Shown piece by piece: positions 15,311 to 23,246 of a stretch of 29,238 nucleotides of DNA. Origin of the DNA: Actinomycetes bacterium (GTDB lineage: Bacteria > Actinomycetota > Actinomycetes > Actinomycetales > Cellulomonadaceae); NCBI GenBank assembly GCA_021793115.1, contig JAJYTJ010000031.1, positions 1 to 29,238 on the forward strand, written 5' to 3'. How positions within the stretch are numbered: the stretch's first letter is position 1; every line of letters starts with the position of its first letter. The translations under genes were made by a program, and so were the position numbers. The notes below the pieces were generated by a model. That model did not search any database, was not told the origin of the DNA, and worked only from the letters and a program-made list of their open reading frames with translations.

Positions 15311-16450
15311 GTGAACGCGCGGCTCGTGCACGTCATCACGCCCGGGGACCACTACTCGCCGCGCACCGGCAGCGCGGTCCCCACCGTGGTGCACGGCCTG
15401 TCCGGCGCCACCCCCGCCGGCGCGCCGCGGCCCGCCGTCGTCGTCGCCCGCGGGACCTACACGCCGCGGTACGACAGCGCCGAGGTGCTGGAGTACGAGC
15501 AGGAGGCCGAGCGACGCAGGGACCGCTACACGGATGCCGCGCGCGCCCGCCTCGGTCTGCCGCGCACGGGGGCGCAGCACGCGTGGGCCGCCGCCCTGGC
15601 GGCGCAGCACGACTGGCCGCCGGGCCACGTGCTGCTGCACAACGCTCCGCAGGCGGTGCCGCTCGTGGACACCACCCGGCACATGCCGGTGCTCTACGCC
15701 CACAACCAGCTGCTGCGCACGTACTCGCAGCGCGAGGCGGGCCGCACGCTGGAGAACGCCGGCCGGATCGTCTGCGTCAGCGCCTACCTCGCGGCGGCGA
15801 CGGCAGACCGGCTGCCGCCGTCGTTGCGTGGGCGGGTGCGCGTGGTGGGCAACGGTGTCGACGCCGTCGCCTTCGCCGCGGCGCCGCGCCCGCCGCGCGG
15901 ATCACAGCTGCGCGTGGCGTACCTCGGCCGCGTGGTGCCCGACAAGGGCGTCCACGTGCTGCTCGAGGCGCTCCGGCTGCTGGACCGCCGCGACGTCACG
16001 GTGACGGTCGTGGGGCGCCCGGGCTTCGCCGGGGACGCGCCGACCACCGACTACGAGGCCACGCTGCGTCGGCAGGCACGGGACGTGCCGGGCGGCGTGA
16101 GCTTCGCGTCGTTCGTGCCGCGTCCGGACCTGCCACCGCTGCTGGCGCGCCAGGACGTCGTCGTGGTGCCCTCGGTGTGGCCCGAGCCGTTCGCGCTCGC
16201 CGCGCTCGAAGGGATGGCGGCGGGCGCCGCGGTGGTCGCCTCCGACATCGGCGGCATCCCCGAGGCGGTCGGCGCCGCGGGGATCCTCGTGCCGCCCGGC
16301 GACGCCCGCGCGCTCGCGGATGCGCTGCGGACCTTGGCCGACGACCCCGGGGCGCTGGCCGGTGCGCAGCAGCGCGCGCGTGAGCATGCCCGCGGGCGCA
16401 CCTGGGCCACCGCCTGGTCGGCGCTGGACCGTGAGCTGAACGACCGATGA
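15311..16450 (+). CDS. GT4-family glycosyltransferase
   Basis: A 379-residue GT-B enzyme. VHVITPGDHYSPRTGSAVPTVV forms the N-terminal glycine/serine loop, VSAYLAAATADRL ends the acceptor half, and VVGNGVDAVAF, YLGRVVPDKGVHVL and VWPEPFALAALEGMAAG (E-x7-E) form the donor half. GTG 15311 is chosen because GGGGAGG lies about 5 nt upstream and the protein then begins at the first beta-strand. GTG 15236, overlapping the esterase stop as GTGA, would add 25 unstructured residues. It lies downstream of the esterase and overlaps the next GT2 by ATGA. Confidence 0.85.
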   Translation: MNARLVHVITPGDHYSPRTGSAVPTVVHGLSGATPAGAPRPAVVVARGTYTPRYDSAEVLEYEQEAERRRDRYTDAARARLGLPRTGAQHAWAAALAAQHDWPPGHVLLHNAPQAVPLVDTTRHMPVLYAHNQLLRTYSQREAGRTLENAGRIVCVSAYLAAATADRLPPSLRGRVRVVGNGVDAVAFAAAPRPPRGSQLRVAYLGRVVPDKGVHVLLEALRLLDRRDVTVTVVGRPGFAGDAPTTDYEATLRRQARDVPGGVSFASFVPRPDLPPLLARQDVVVVPSVWPEPFALAALEGMAAGAAVVASDIGGIPEAVGAAGILVPPGDARALADALRTLADDPGALAGAQQRAREHARGRTWATAWSALDRELNDR

Positions 16451-17361
16451 CCGGCTCGCCGACCGTCGGCGTCGTCGTCGCGACCAACCGGCACGGCCCG
16501 TACCTCGCCGAGGCGCTGGCGTCCGTCGCGGCCCAGACGTACCCCGCGATCGACCTCGTCGTCGTCGACGACGGGTCGCCCGACCCCGACGCGGTGCGCC
16601 GCACGGCCGCACACGCAGGCGCCCGCCTGCTGCGGCTGGACCCCTCGGGGGTGTCGGCGGCCCGCAACGCGGGCGTGGACGTGGTGGCCGGCGAGCTGCT
16701 CGTCTTCCTGGACGACGACGACCGTTGGCACCCCGAGCGCATCGCACGCCAGGTGGAGTCGCTCGCGACCCGGCCGGAGGCGGTCGTGAGCTACTGCGGC
16801 ATGCGGACGATCGACACGGGCGGCCGCGAGCTCGCACCCGCCGACCAGCGGCAGGTCGTCGACGAGCACGAGGTGCTGCGCCGCCGGACGGGCATCATGG
16901 CGCCGAACCTCATGATCCGGCGCGCCGTCTTCGACGTGCTCGGCCGCTTCGACCCGGCGATCCGTTACGGCGAGGACCTCGACCTCGTGATGCGCGCCGC
17001 CCTCGCAGGCCCGTTCGTCTTCGTCCCCGGGGCGCTCGTCGAGTACCGCGCCCACGGCGCCAACGCCACGGGCGACTACCGGCGCCTGGCGCTCGGCGTG
17101 AGGGCGGTGCTGCATGCCCACCTCGCCGCTGCACACGCGGCCAGGCGCGAGGACCTCGTCGCGGACGTCCGCGAGAGCCTCGACGCGCACGCACGCTGGA
17201 TCGCATGGTCGTCCCTGCGGGCCGCGCGGCGGGACGTCGGGGCCGGCCGCTGGGGCGCCGCCATCGCCGAGCTGGGCTGGGCCGCGATGCACGCCCCGCA
17301 GGCGCCGCTGGCGTGGGTGCGCGGCCGCCGCCGGGCCGCGAGGACCAGGGGCACGCCATGA
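16447..17361 (+). CDS. GT2-family glycosyltransferase
   Basis: A 304-residue GT-A protein. VGVVVATNRHGPYLAEAL, LVVVDDGSPD and VFLDDDDRWHPERI (D89-D92) form the nucleotide and metal sites, and IRYGEDLDLVMRAALAG is the catalytic-side acidic motif. It is close in layout to the GT2 at 10990-11925 (both read ATNR-GPYL near the start and LDDDD-WHP), suggesting paralogues. ATG 16447 overlaps the upstream stop (ATGA), and its own stop overlaps the next start (ATGA). Confidence 0.87.
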   Translation: MTGSPTVGVVVATNRHGPYLAEALASVAAQTYPAIDLVVVDDGSPDPDAVRRTAAHAGARLLRLDPSGVSAARNAGVDVVAGELLVFLDDDDRWHPERIARQVESLATRPEAVVSYCGMRTIDTGGRELAPADQRQVVDEHEVLRRRTGIMAPNLMIRRAVFDVLGRFDPAIRYGEDLDLVMRAALAGPFVFVPGALVEYRAHGANATGDYRRLALGVRAVLHAHLAAAHAARREDLVADVRESLDAHARWIAWSSLRAARRDVGAGRWGAAIAELGWAAMHAPQAPLAWVRGRRRAARTRGTP

Positions 17362-18362
17362 CCGTGGCCGGGCCTCTGGTCAGCGTCGTCATCCCCGCAT
17401 ACCAGGCCGAGGGGTGGGTCCGGGTGGCGCTCGAGTCCGTCGCCGGCCAGCTGCCTCGCCGCGGCGAGCTCGAGGTCATCGTGGTCGACGACGGGTCCGA
17501 GGACGGCACCGCCGAGACCGCACGACGGGCGATCGACGAGCTGGGGCTCGACGGCACGGTCGTCCGCCTGCCCCGCAACGAGGGGGTGAGCGCCGCCCGG
17601 AACACGGGATGGCGAGCCGCCCGTGGGCCGTGGGTGCAGTTCCTCGACGCCGACGACGTCCTGGCGCCCGCGAAGCTCACCACCCAGCTCGCGGTGGCCG
17701 CCGACACCGACGCCACGTGCGCCGTGGTGTACTCGCCGTGGCAGAGCCTCGACCAGGTCGACGGCACGTGGGCACCTCGTGGCGACGTCGTCCGTTCGGC
17801 CATCGAGGACCCGATCCGTGACATCCTCGGCGACGTCGCCTTCGGCTACGTCGGCCCCTGCCTGGTGCGTCGGGCCGCCGTGGCGGCCGTCGAGGGGTTC
17901 GACGCGACGAAGTCCCTCGGGGAGGACCTCGACCTCATGCTGCGCCTCGCCGTGGCCGGCTGGGGCTTCCGCAAGGCCGACTCGGCGGTGCCGCTGTTCT
18001 TCTACCGCAGCACGCCGAACTCGCTGTGGCGCCGTGCCGCCGCCTCCGACACGGCCGCCCTGGCCGGCCGGATGCGCACGGTCGCCGACGCCGAGGGCTA
18101 CCTGAGGCGGGCCACCGGCCGCCGGCCGGCACGCCGGACCCGGCTGGCGCTCGCCTGGCACTACGTCGCGACCTACCAGTCCGCCCGTCTCCTGGATCCG
18201 CGGCTCGCCCGGGAGGCCCGCTCACGTGCTGCCGCGCTGCACCTGCACGGCGCGCCGGCGAACGCCCCTCGGTCCGCGCGCCTGCTCGCTCCGCTGGTCG
18301 GTCTCGGCGCCGCGCTCGGCCTGCACGAGCGGCTGCGGACGCTGGTCCCCCCGCGCGCCTAG
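17358..18362 (+). CDS. GT2-family glycosyltransferase
   Basis: A 334-residue GT-A protein. VSVVIPAYQAEGWVRVAL, VIVVDDGSEDGTAE and VQFLDADDVLAP (D97, D99, D100) are classical GT2 motifs, followed by LGEDLDLMLRLAVAG. The C-terminal ~90 residues are Arg/Ala-rich helices after the catalytic core. It is the last gene of the plus-strand unit from 14169, coupled by ATGA to the previous gene. It converges on the PIG-L gene with only 21 bp between stops, in which I see no terminator hairpin. Confidence 0.87.
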   Translation: MTVAGPLVSVVIPAYQAEGWVRVALESVAGQLPRRGELEVIVVDDGSEDGTAETARRAIDELGLDGTVVRLPRNEGVSAARNTGWRAARGPWVQFLDADDVLAPAKLTTQLAVAADTDATCAVVYSPWQSLDQVDGTWAPRGDVVRSAIEDPIRDILGDVAFGYVGPCLVRRAAVAAVEGFDATKSLGEDLDLMLRLAVAGWGFRKADSAVPLFFYRSTPNSLWRRAAASDTAALAGRMRTVADAEGYLRRATGRRPARRTRLALAWHYVATYQSARLLDPRLAREARSRAAALHLHGAPANAPRSARLLAPLVGLGAALGLHERLRTLVPPRA

Positions 18363-18383
18363 TTCAGCTCCGGGCGGGCCCGA

Positions 18384-19016
18384 TCACAGTTCGAGCAGGG
18401 CCTTGCTGACGACGAAGGCTTCCGCGGCCTCGGCCCGGCACTCCATGCCACGCAGGCGCATCAGCCCGAGGAACGTGTCCTCGCGCCACCAGTCGCGCCC
18501 GGCCTGCGACGGGAAGCATCGGTCGAGGAGCGTCACCTTGCGGCGCGCCGTCTCCTCGTCGAGCCCCACGTACCACGACGGACGGCCGAGATCCCCGTCC
18601 CACTTCGGGATCTCGTACTCCAGGACCAGGGCGTCACGCCACACGGTGGGGGTCAGCTCGGCGACGAGCCGGTGGTCCTGGTGGGCGTCGTCGCGTCGCG
18701 GGCAGAAGACCACGTCCGGCCGGATGTCGCGTGCGAGCACCTCGAGGGCCTCCTTCACCTCGTCCCAGTGCGCCGGGAGGCGCCCGTCCGGCAGGCCGTG
18801 CAGGCGGGTGGCCGCGCCGGGGACGAACGCCCGTGCCGCCGCCTGCGCCTCGGTGTGCCGCTCCGGGCTGCCGGTGAGCACGGCGAAGGTAGCGCGCAGG
18901 CCGGGTCGCGACCCCAACGTCAGCAGGGTGCCGCCGCAGCCGATCTCGATGTCGTCCGGGTGCGCCCCCAGGCAGAGGATCTCCAGCGGGCCGTCGGGCA
19001 GCCGCAGCCCGATCAC
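18384..19016 (-). CDS. PIG-L/LmbE-family deacetylase
   Basis: A 210-residue zinc-dependent deacetylase of the family that includes MshB and PIG-L, which remove N-acetyl groups from sugars. ILCLGAHPDDIEIGCGGT (AHPDD at 18-22) and DAHQDHRLV (H112, D114, H115) supply the zinc ligands and catalytic Asp. The length is normal for the bacterial family. GTG 19016 overlaps the rfbF stop as GTGA, giving tight coupling with the nucleotidyltransferase. A role in deacetylating a CDP-linked or glycan-bound amino sugar is inference from position; no aminotransferase is seen in the window. Confidence 0.85.
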   Translation of the reverse strand: MIGLRLPDGPLEILCLGAHPDDIEIGCGGTLLTLGSRPGLRATFAVLTGSPERHTEAQAAARAFVPGAATRLHGLPDGRLPAHWDEVKEALEVLARDIRPDVVFCPRRDDAHQDHRLVAELTPTVWRDALVLEYEIPKWDGDLGRPSWYVGLDEETARRKVTLLDRCFPSQAGRDWWREDTFLGLMRLRGMECRAEAAEAFVVSKALLEL

Positions 19017-19867
19017 CGCCGGCTGCCGCGCGTCGAGTGCGCGAGCTCCGGCACGTCGAGCACCGGCACGCGACGGCCCAGCGTCGCGGAGTCCGGGTCC
19101 CAGACGGCCCACGGCCGGTGACCGGTGCGGTTCATCTCCTCCAGCGCGGACCGCTCCTTGAGCGTGTCCATCGGCACCCAGAAGCCGTCGTACTCGTAGG
19201 CCCGGAACCGCCCGTCGCGCGCGGCGCGCACGCAGGCATGGCCGACGAGGTCCTCGCCCTCGCCGAGGTAGTCGAAGATCCCCTGGCGCAGCACGAAGAA
19301 GCCACCGTTGACCCGCACCCCGAGGGTGTCGGCCGGAGCCAGGTCGGTCATGCGCCCGTCAGGGGCGGTCCGCACCACGTGGAAGGAGTCCTGCGGGCGC
19401 ACCGCCAGCAGCGACCCGACGGCATCGGTCGGCACCAGCGCGTCGACGATCTCGTTCATGGGCGCGTCCGACAGCACGTCGCCGTAGTTGGCGAGGAACA
19501 TCTCGTCGCCGTCCAGGTAGGGGCGCACACGGCGCAGGCGCTCTCCGATCGCGGTGTCGATGCCGGTGTCGGCGAACGTGATGCGCCAGTCGCTGATGTC
19601 GCTGGAGAGCAGCTCGACGTCCGCACCGCCGTTCGTCAGGACGAAGTCGTTCGAGCAGGTCTCCTGGTAGTGCAGGAAGTAGTCCTTGACCGCCCCCGCG
19701 CCGAAGCCGAGCGCCAGCACGAAGTCCGTGTGCCCGAAGTACGCGTAGTACTTCATGATGTGCCAGAGCACCGGCCGGGAGCCGATGGGCATCATCGGCT
19801 TGGGCAACGAGTCGGGGCCGGAGCGCATCCGCATCCCCAGGCCACCGCAGAACAGCACGACCTTCAT
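19013..19867 (-). CDS. rfbF: Glucose-1-phosphate cytidylyltransferase-like protein
   Basis: A 284-residue nucleotidyltransferase. VVLFCGGLGMRMRSG with the downstream LPKPMMPIGSRPVLWHIMKYYAYFG is the RfbF signature. DTGIDTAIGERLRRVRPYLDGD and the NYGDVLSD metal-binding motif also match, as does VNGGFFVLRQGIFDYL. The expected reaction is CTP plus glucose-1-phosphate to CDP-glucose, the substrate of RfbG encoded at the other end of this block. The usual GGxGTR is GGLGMR here, a small deviation. The start is ATG 19867, with GGAGGT immediately upstream. It has its own promoter (F) although it follows the GT2 by only 89 bp. Confidence 0.88.
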   Translation of the reverse strand: MKVVLFCGGLGMRMRSGPDSLPKPMMPIGSRPVLWHIMKYYAYFGHTDFVLALGFGAGAVKDYFLHYQETCSNDFVLTNGGADVELLSSDISDWRITFADTGIDTAIGERLRRVRPYLDGDEMFLANYGDVLSDAPMNEIVDALVPTDAVGSLLAVRPQDSFHVVRTAPDGRMTDLAPADTLGVRVNGGFFVLRQGIFDYLGEGEDLVGHACVRAARDGRFRAYEYDGFWVPMDTLKERSALEEMNRTGHRPWAVWDPDSATLGRRVPVLDVPELAHSTRGSRR

Positions 19868-19887
19868 GGCACCTCCAGCTCGCAGCC

Positions 19888-19940
19888 ATTGTGACGAACC
19901 GGTCGTCGGGTGCGGAACGCGGCCAAAGGGGATTCACCCG
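19888..19940 (-). promoter_or_regulatory. Box-type promoter F of rfbF-PIG-L
   Basis: On the minus strand CGGGTGAA (19933-19940) is 45 nt (GG to C) before CACAAT (19888-19893). About 20 nt including GGAGGT follow before the ATG at 19867, so this transcript keeps a short leader. A second variant box GGGCGAAA (19944-19951) lies 12 bp further upstream in the same orientation. Confidence 0.6.
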
Positions 19941-19956
19941 GCATTTCGCCCACCGG

Positions 19957-20904
19957 TCACTCCGGGTGGAAGCTGCCCTCGTAGCGCCCCTTGACGAGCC
20001 TGATCGCGTTGCGCTTGACGTCGTACGGCAGCGCACGCCAGTTCGGGACCGTCCAGCCCAACGCGACCGCACGCAGCGCCTTGACCCGCTCGGTGGCGGA
20101 CAGCGGCGCGTTCATCACCTCGGCGTACAGGCGATAGCCGAGGAACCACTGGGGGAACGCCACCGGTCGCCGGTGGGTGGGCGTGAAGATCCGGGTCTGG
20201 CGCACCGGGTCGCCACCCTGCAGCTTGCTCATCTGGTTCTCGTGCAGGCGCAGCCGATAGGTCCGGTCCTGGGACTGCACCCAGGGAGCGCGCAGCACCA
20301 TCCGGGTGCCTAGGGCGACGTCCTGCCCGAAGAAGGGCTCGAAGCCACCGGTCTCGCGCAGCACCGCGGTGCGGTAGAGCCCCCCGAAGGCGGCGTGGTA
20401 GATCCCGTGCCGGAAGAACACCGCGAGCCTCGCCGAGGGCGACCGTTGGAGGAGGTCGAGCCCCGCGTCGTCGTACTCGCGCACCACGGTCCCCGCCACG
20501 TCGATGTCGGCGACGCGGGAGAACGCCAGCACCGCCTCGGTGTTCTCCCGCAGCAGCCGCACGCACGTCGCCAGGTGGTCGGGCAGGATGACGTCGTCCG
20601 CGGCGTTCCACGCGAAGAACTCGCCCCGGGCGGCCGCCAGCAACCGGTTGTAGTTCCAGGTGGAGCCCCGGTTGACGTCGCTGGGCAGCACCGTGAACCG
20701 CGCGTCCTCGCTCGCGAGCTGCTCCGCGATCGCGCGGGTGCCGTCCGTGGAGGCGTTGTCCCCGACGATGACCTCGATGTCGGCGAGGTCCTGCTGCTGC
20801 AGCGCCCGCAGGGTCTCCTCGATGAAGCGCTCCCGGTTGTAGACGGGCACCCCGATCGTCACCAGGGGGGCGCCCACGGGCCGGTTCGGCAGTGCGCTGG
20901 CCAT
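19957..20904 (-). CDS. GT2-family glycosyltransferase
   Basis: A 315-residue GT-A protein. VTIGVPVYNRERFIEETLRAL, VIVGDNASTDGT and AWNAADDVILPDHL (A102-D103-D104 at the DxD position) are GT2 motifs. GGFEPFFGQDVALGTRM fits the catalytic acidic region. A very strong ribosome site, AAGGAGGAGG, precedes ATG 20904. It is the last gene of the six-gene run that starts with rfbG, 15 bp after the flavoprotein gene. It probably transfers the unusual CDP-derived sugar or extends from it (inference). Confidence 0.86.
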   Translation of the reverse strand: MASALPNRPVGAPLVTIGVPVYNRERFIEETLRALQQQDLADIEVIVGDNASTDGTRAIAEQLASEDARFTVLPSDVNRGSTWNYNRLLAAARGEFFAWNAADDVILPDHLATCVRLLRENTEAVLAFSRVADIDVAGTVVREYDDAGLDLLQRSPSARLAVFFRHGIYHAAFGGLYRTAVLRETGGFEPFFGQDVALGTRMVLRAPWVQSQDRTYRLRLHENQMSKLQGGDPVRQTRIFTPTHRRPVAFPQWFLGYRLYAEVMNAPLSATERVKALRAVALGWTVPNWRALPYDVKRNAIRLVKGRYEGSFHPE

Positions 20905-20919
20905 CCGGGTCCTCCTCCT

Positions 20920-22236
20920 TCAGCCGGCCAGCACGCGCTGCGCCGCGTTCTCGCCGCTGATGAACGCCTGGTCCGTCCAGGCGTGGTTCCAGTCGCCATA
21001 GCGGCCGCAGTAGCGGATCCCGACGTCGTCGAGGAAGCCGTGCACGGTCGCGACCGCGTCCGCGCGGTCGCGGTCGTAGATGACGTTGGCATACCGGTTG
21101 ACGGTGACGTCCTGGAGCAGGATCCGGTCGTCGTCCCGCAGGAACCCGGCCCGCCGCAGCTGGTGCAGCACGTCCGGCCACGCCGCCGCCGGGTCCGCCG
21201 GCAGCGGCTTGTACTTGTCGGAGAAGTAGGTCTCCGCCTGGATGAGGCCGCACCCCTCGGGTGCGTTGTGCGGCGAGAACATGTGCGGCAGGTTGACGCG
21301 CGAGAACGGGACGTCCTCGTCGTAGAAGTACGTGATCGCCGTCGGAGACAGGTCGGCGCGGTCGACCGCGACGTTGAACAGCACCACCGTGGTGAAGGCG
21401 AGCCGCCGCGCGGCGTCCAGGACGTCCGTCGGGGCCCCGACGACCAACGGCACCAGGTCCGGCAGCGGGATCGACGAGACGAGGGACGAGTAGCCCACCT
21501 GCGACCCGTCGCCGAAGCCCAGCACCCGGCTCCGCGGGTCGACGGACGTGACGCGCCGGCCGAGGCGGATGTCGAACCGCTCGGCGAAGGGCTCGAGGTA
21601 GCTCTGGAACCCGCCGTACGACGGGTACCGGTACTCCTCGACGTAGTGCCGCGCGCGCACCGCGGGGTCGGCCAGCGCGCCACGCAGCATCTCCTGCAGG
21701 TTCGGGCGGTACATCCGCGGGCCGATCCACTCCGTGACCAGGTTGTCCATCGTCGTCGTGTGGTACTTCGTGCCGTAGACCATCGGGAAGGTCTCCGCGA
21801 AGGTGTCCCCGTACGTGGTGCGCAGCCACTGCTCGTAGCTCTGCGTCGCCGGGTCCGGCTGCGGCCGGCGCGACGCCTCGACGAAGTCGTCGACGACGCG
21901 CACGACGAGGTCCGTCGGCAGGTCGGCGAGGTTCAGCTGGACCGGGTGGGTGATGCGCAGCCCGTGCCAGTAGTTGTCGATCGCGAGCCTGCGCTCCTCG
22001 AAGCGGCCCCCGACGTTCTCGGCCAGGATCGCCTTGACGTGGTCGTGGCTGGTGAAGGACAGGTGGCCGCCCTCATCGAACACGAACCCGCCGGGGTACC
22101 GCAGGGACCGGGTGTGGCCGCCGAGGTAGTCGTTCTTGTCGTAGCAGACGAACGGCACACCTTCGGCGTGCAGCGTCCGCCCCGCGCCGAGACCCGCCAT
22201 CCCCGTCCCGAGGACGGCCACACCTGGCTCAGTCAT
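20920..22236 (-). CDS. FAD-dependent oxidoreductase, UDP-galactopyranose mutase/amine-oxidase superfamily
   Basis: A 438-residue flavoprotein. GTGMAGLGAGRTL (G10, G12, G15) and the acidic end of the second strand in CYDKNDYLGGHT form the FAD-binding Rossmann motif, and a C-terminal ISGENAAQRVL closes the FAD site. The middle (NYWHGLRITHPVQLNL and YEQWLRTTYGDTFAETF) resembles UGM-like and protoporphyrinogen-oxidase-like proteins found in glycan clusters. It may isomerise or oxidise a nucleotide sugar. AGGAGA upstream of ATG 22236 supports the start. It is 47 bp after the LLM oxidoreductase and 15 bp before the GT2. The exact reaction is unknown. Confidence 0.8.
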   Translation of the reverse strand: MTEPGVAVLGTGMAGLGAGRTLHAEGVPFVCYDKNDYLGGHTRSLRYPGGFVFDEGGHLSFTSHDHVKAILAENVGGRFEERRLAIDNYWHGLRITHPVQLNLADLPTDLVVRVVDDFVEASRRPQPDPATQSYEQWLRTTYGDTFAETFPMVYGTKYHTTTMDNLVTEWIGPRMYRPNLQEMLRGALADPAVRARHYVEEYRYPSYGGFQSYLEPFAERFDIRLGRRVTSVDPRSRVLGFGDGSQVGYSSLVSSIPLPDLVPLVVGAPTDVLDAARRLAFTTVVLFNVAVDRADLSPTAITYFYDEDVPFSRVNLPHMFSPHNAPEGCGLIQAETYFSDKYKPLPADPAAAWPDVLHQLRRAGFLRDDDRILLQDVTVNRYANVIYDRDRADAVATVHGFLDDVGIRYCGRYGDWNHAWTDQAFISGENAAQRVLAG

Positions 22237-22283
22237 GGTTCTCCTCGTCCCCGCACAGCCGCCGGCTCACGCGTCCCTCCCGG

Positions 22284-23246
22284 TCATCCGTCCACGGCCG
22301 CGACCACTCGGCCCGCCGCCCCCACGTCGGCACCGAGGTGCCACAGCGCGATCCCCAGCTCGTCGTGCCAGCGCTCGACGGACCGTGCGACCTCGCGCGC
22401 GGACCCGACGAGCACCGCCGGCGAGTCCGCGAACTCCTCGGCGTGGCTCTCGACGTAGTCGGTGAAGCCCGAACGAGCGGCCGTCGACCGCGCGCCGTCC
22501 ACCACCACGAGCACCGGCGTCAGCTCGAAGGCAGGCGTCGGGCGGCCCGCCGACTGCGCGGCCGCCTGCACCCGTGCGATCTTCGCCTCGATCGACGCCC
22601 GCGACATCTCACGTGCGGCCCGCTCGTCGAACCCGCCCGGGCCAAGGGTCACGTGCAGGCCCACCACGTCCGCAAGGCGTCCCGCGACGTCGAGCATCCG
22701 CGGGCCACCGGCGCCCACAAGGATCGGGGGCCGCGGCCGCTGCACCACGGGGGGCAGCGCCTCCAGCCCGTCCACGTGGTAGAAGGCGCCGCTCGCGGTG
22801 ACCGCTCCACCGGCGAAGAACGACGCCACGACGCCGAGCGCCTCCTCCAGCCGGGCCACCCTCGTGCCGGCGGCGTCGAAGGGCACCCCGAGCGCCTGGT
22901 AGTCCGCCGGCATCCACCCGGCACCGAGGCCGAGCGTGACACGACCCTCGCTGAGCACGTCCGCCGTGGCGAAGGCCTTGGCCACGAGCGCCGGGTGGCG
23001 CAGGTCGTTGTTGAGCACGAGCGTGACGAACCGCAGGCGCGACGTCGCGGCGGCCGCGAAGGCGAGCGCGGTGAGCGGCTCCATCGCCCATCCCTGCGTG
23101 TAGTGCTCCGAGACGGCGACCTCGTCGAACCCGAGGTCCTCGATCCGGCGCAGGCCGTCCCGCCAGGCGCGGGCGCCGTCGTGGATCCCAGGCATGGGCG
23201 CGACGAAGCGTGGACGGGCGGGGCCCGTCCCACCGACCGCCGTCAC
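22284..23246 (-). CDS. LLM-class (luciferase-like) flavin-dependent oxidoreductase
   Basis: A 320-residue TIM-barrel protein of the luciferase-like monooxygenase superfamily. FDEVAVSEHYTQGWAMEPLTALAFAAAATSRL is the typical N-terminal barrel segment, with LSEGRVTLGLGAGW and PILVGAGGPRMLDVAGRLADVVGL as the flavin (F420 or FMN) phosphate-binding parts. Members oxidise or reduce small molecules with F420 or FMN. The GTG start at 23246 overlaps the upstream stop as GTGA. Its place between sugar-modifying enzymes suggests a redox step on the CDP-sugar. That would be an unusual partner for a CDP-hexose route; substrate and cofactor are not deducible. Confidence 0.85.
   Translation of the reverse strand: MTAVGGTGPARPRFVAPMPGIHDGARAWRDGLRRIEDLGFDEVAVSEHYTQGWAMEPLTALAFAAAATSRLRFVTLVLNNDLRHPALVAKAFATADVLSEGRVTLGLGAGWMPADYQALGVPFDAAGTRVARLEEALGVVASFFAGGAVTASGAFYHVDGLEALPPVVQRPRPPILVGAGGPRMLDVAGRLADVVGLHVTLGPGGFDERAAREMSRASIEAKIARVQAAAQSAGRPTPAFELTPVLVVVDGARSTAARSGFTDYVESHAEEFADSPAVLVGSAREVARSVERWHDELGIALWHLGADVGAAGRVVAAVDG

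Noticed and set aside
18363..18383. Possible bidirectional terminator between the convergent GT2 and PIG-L genes
   Set aside because: The 21-bp gap has no inverted repeat with a T-tract.
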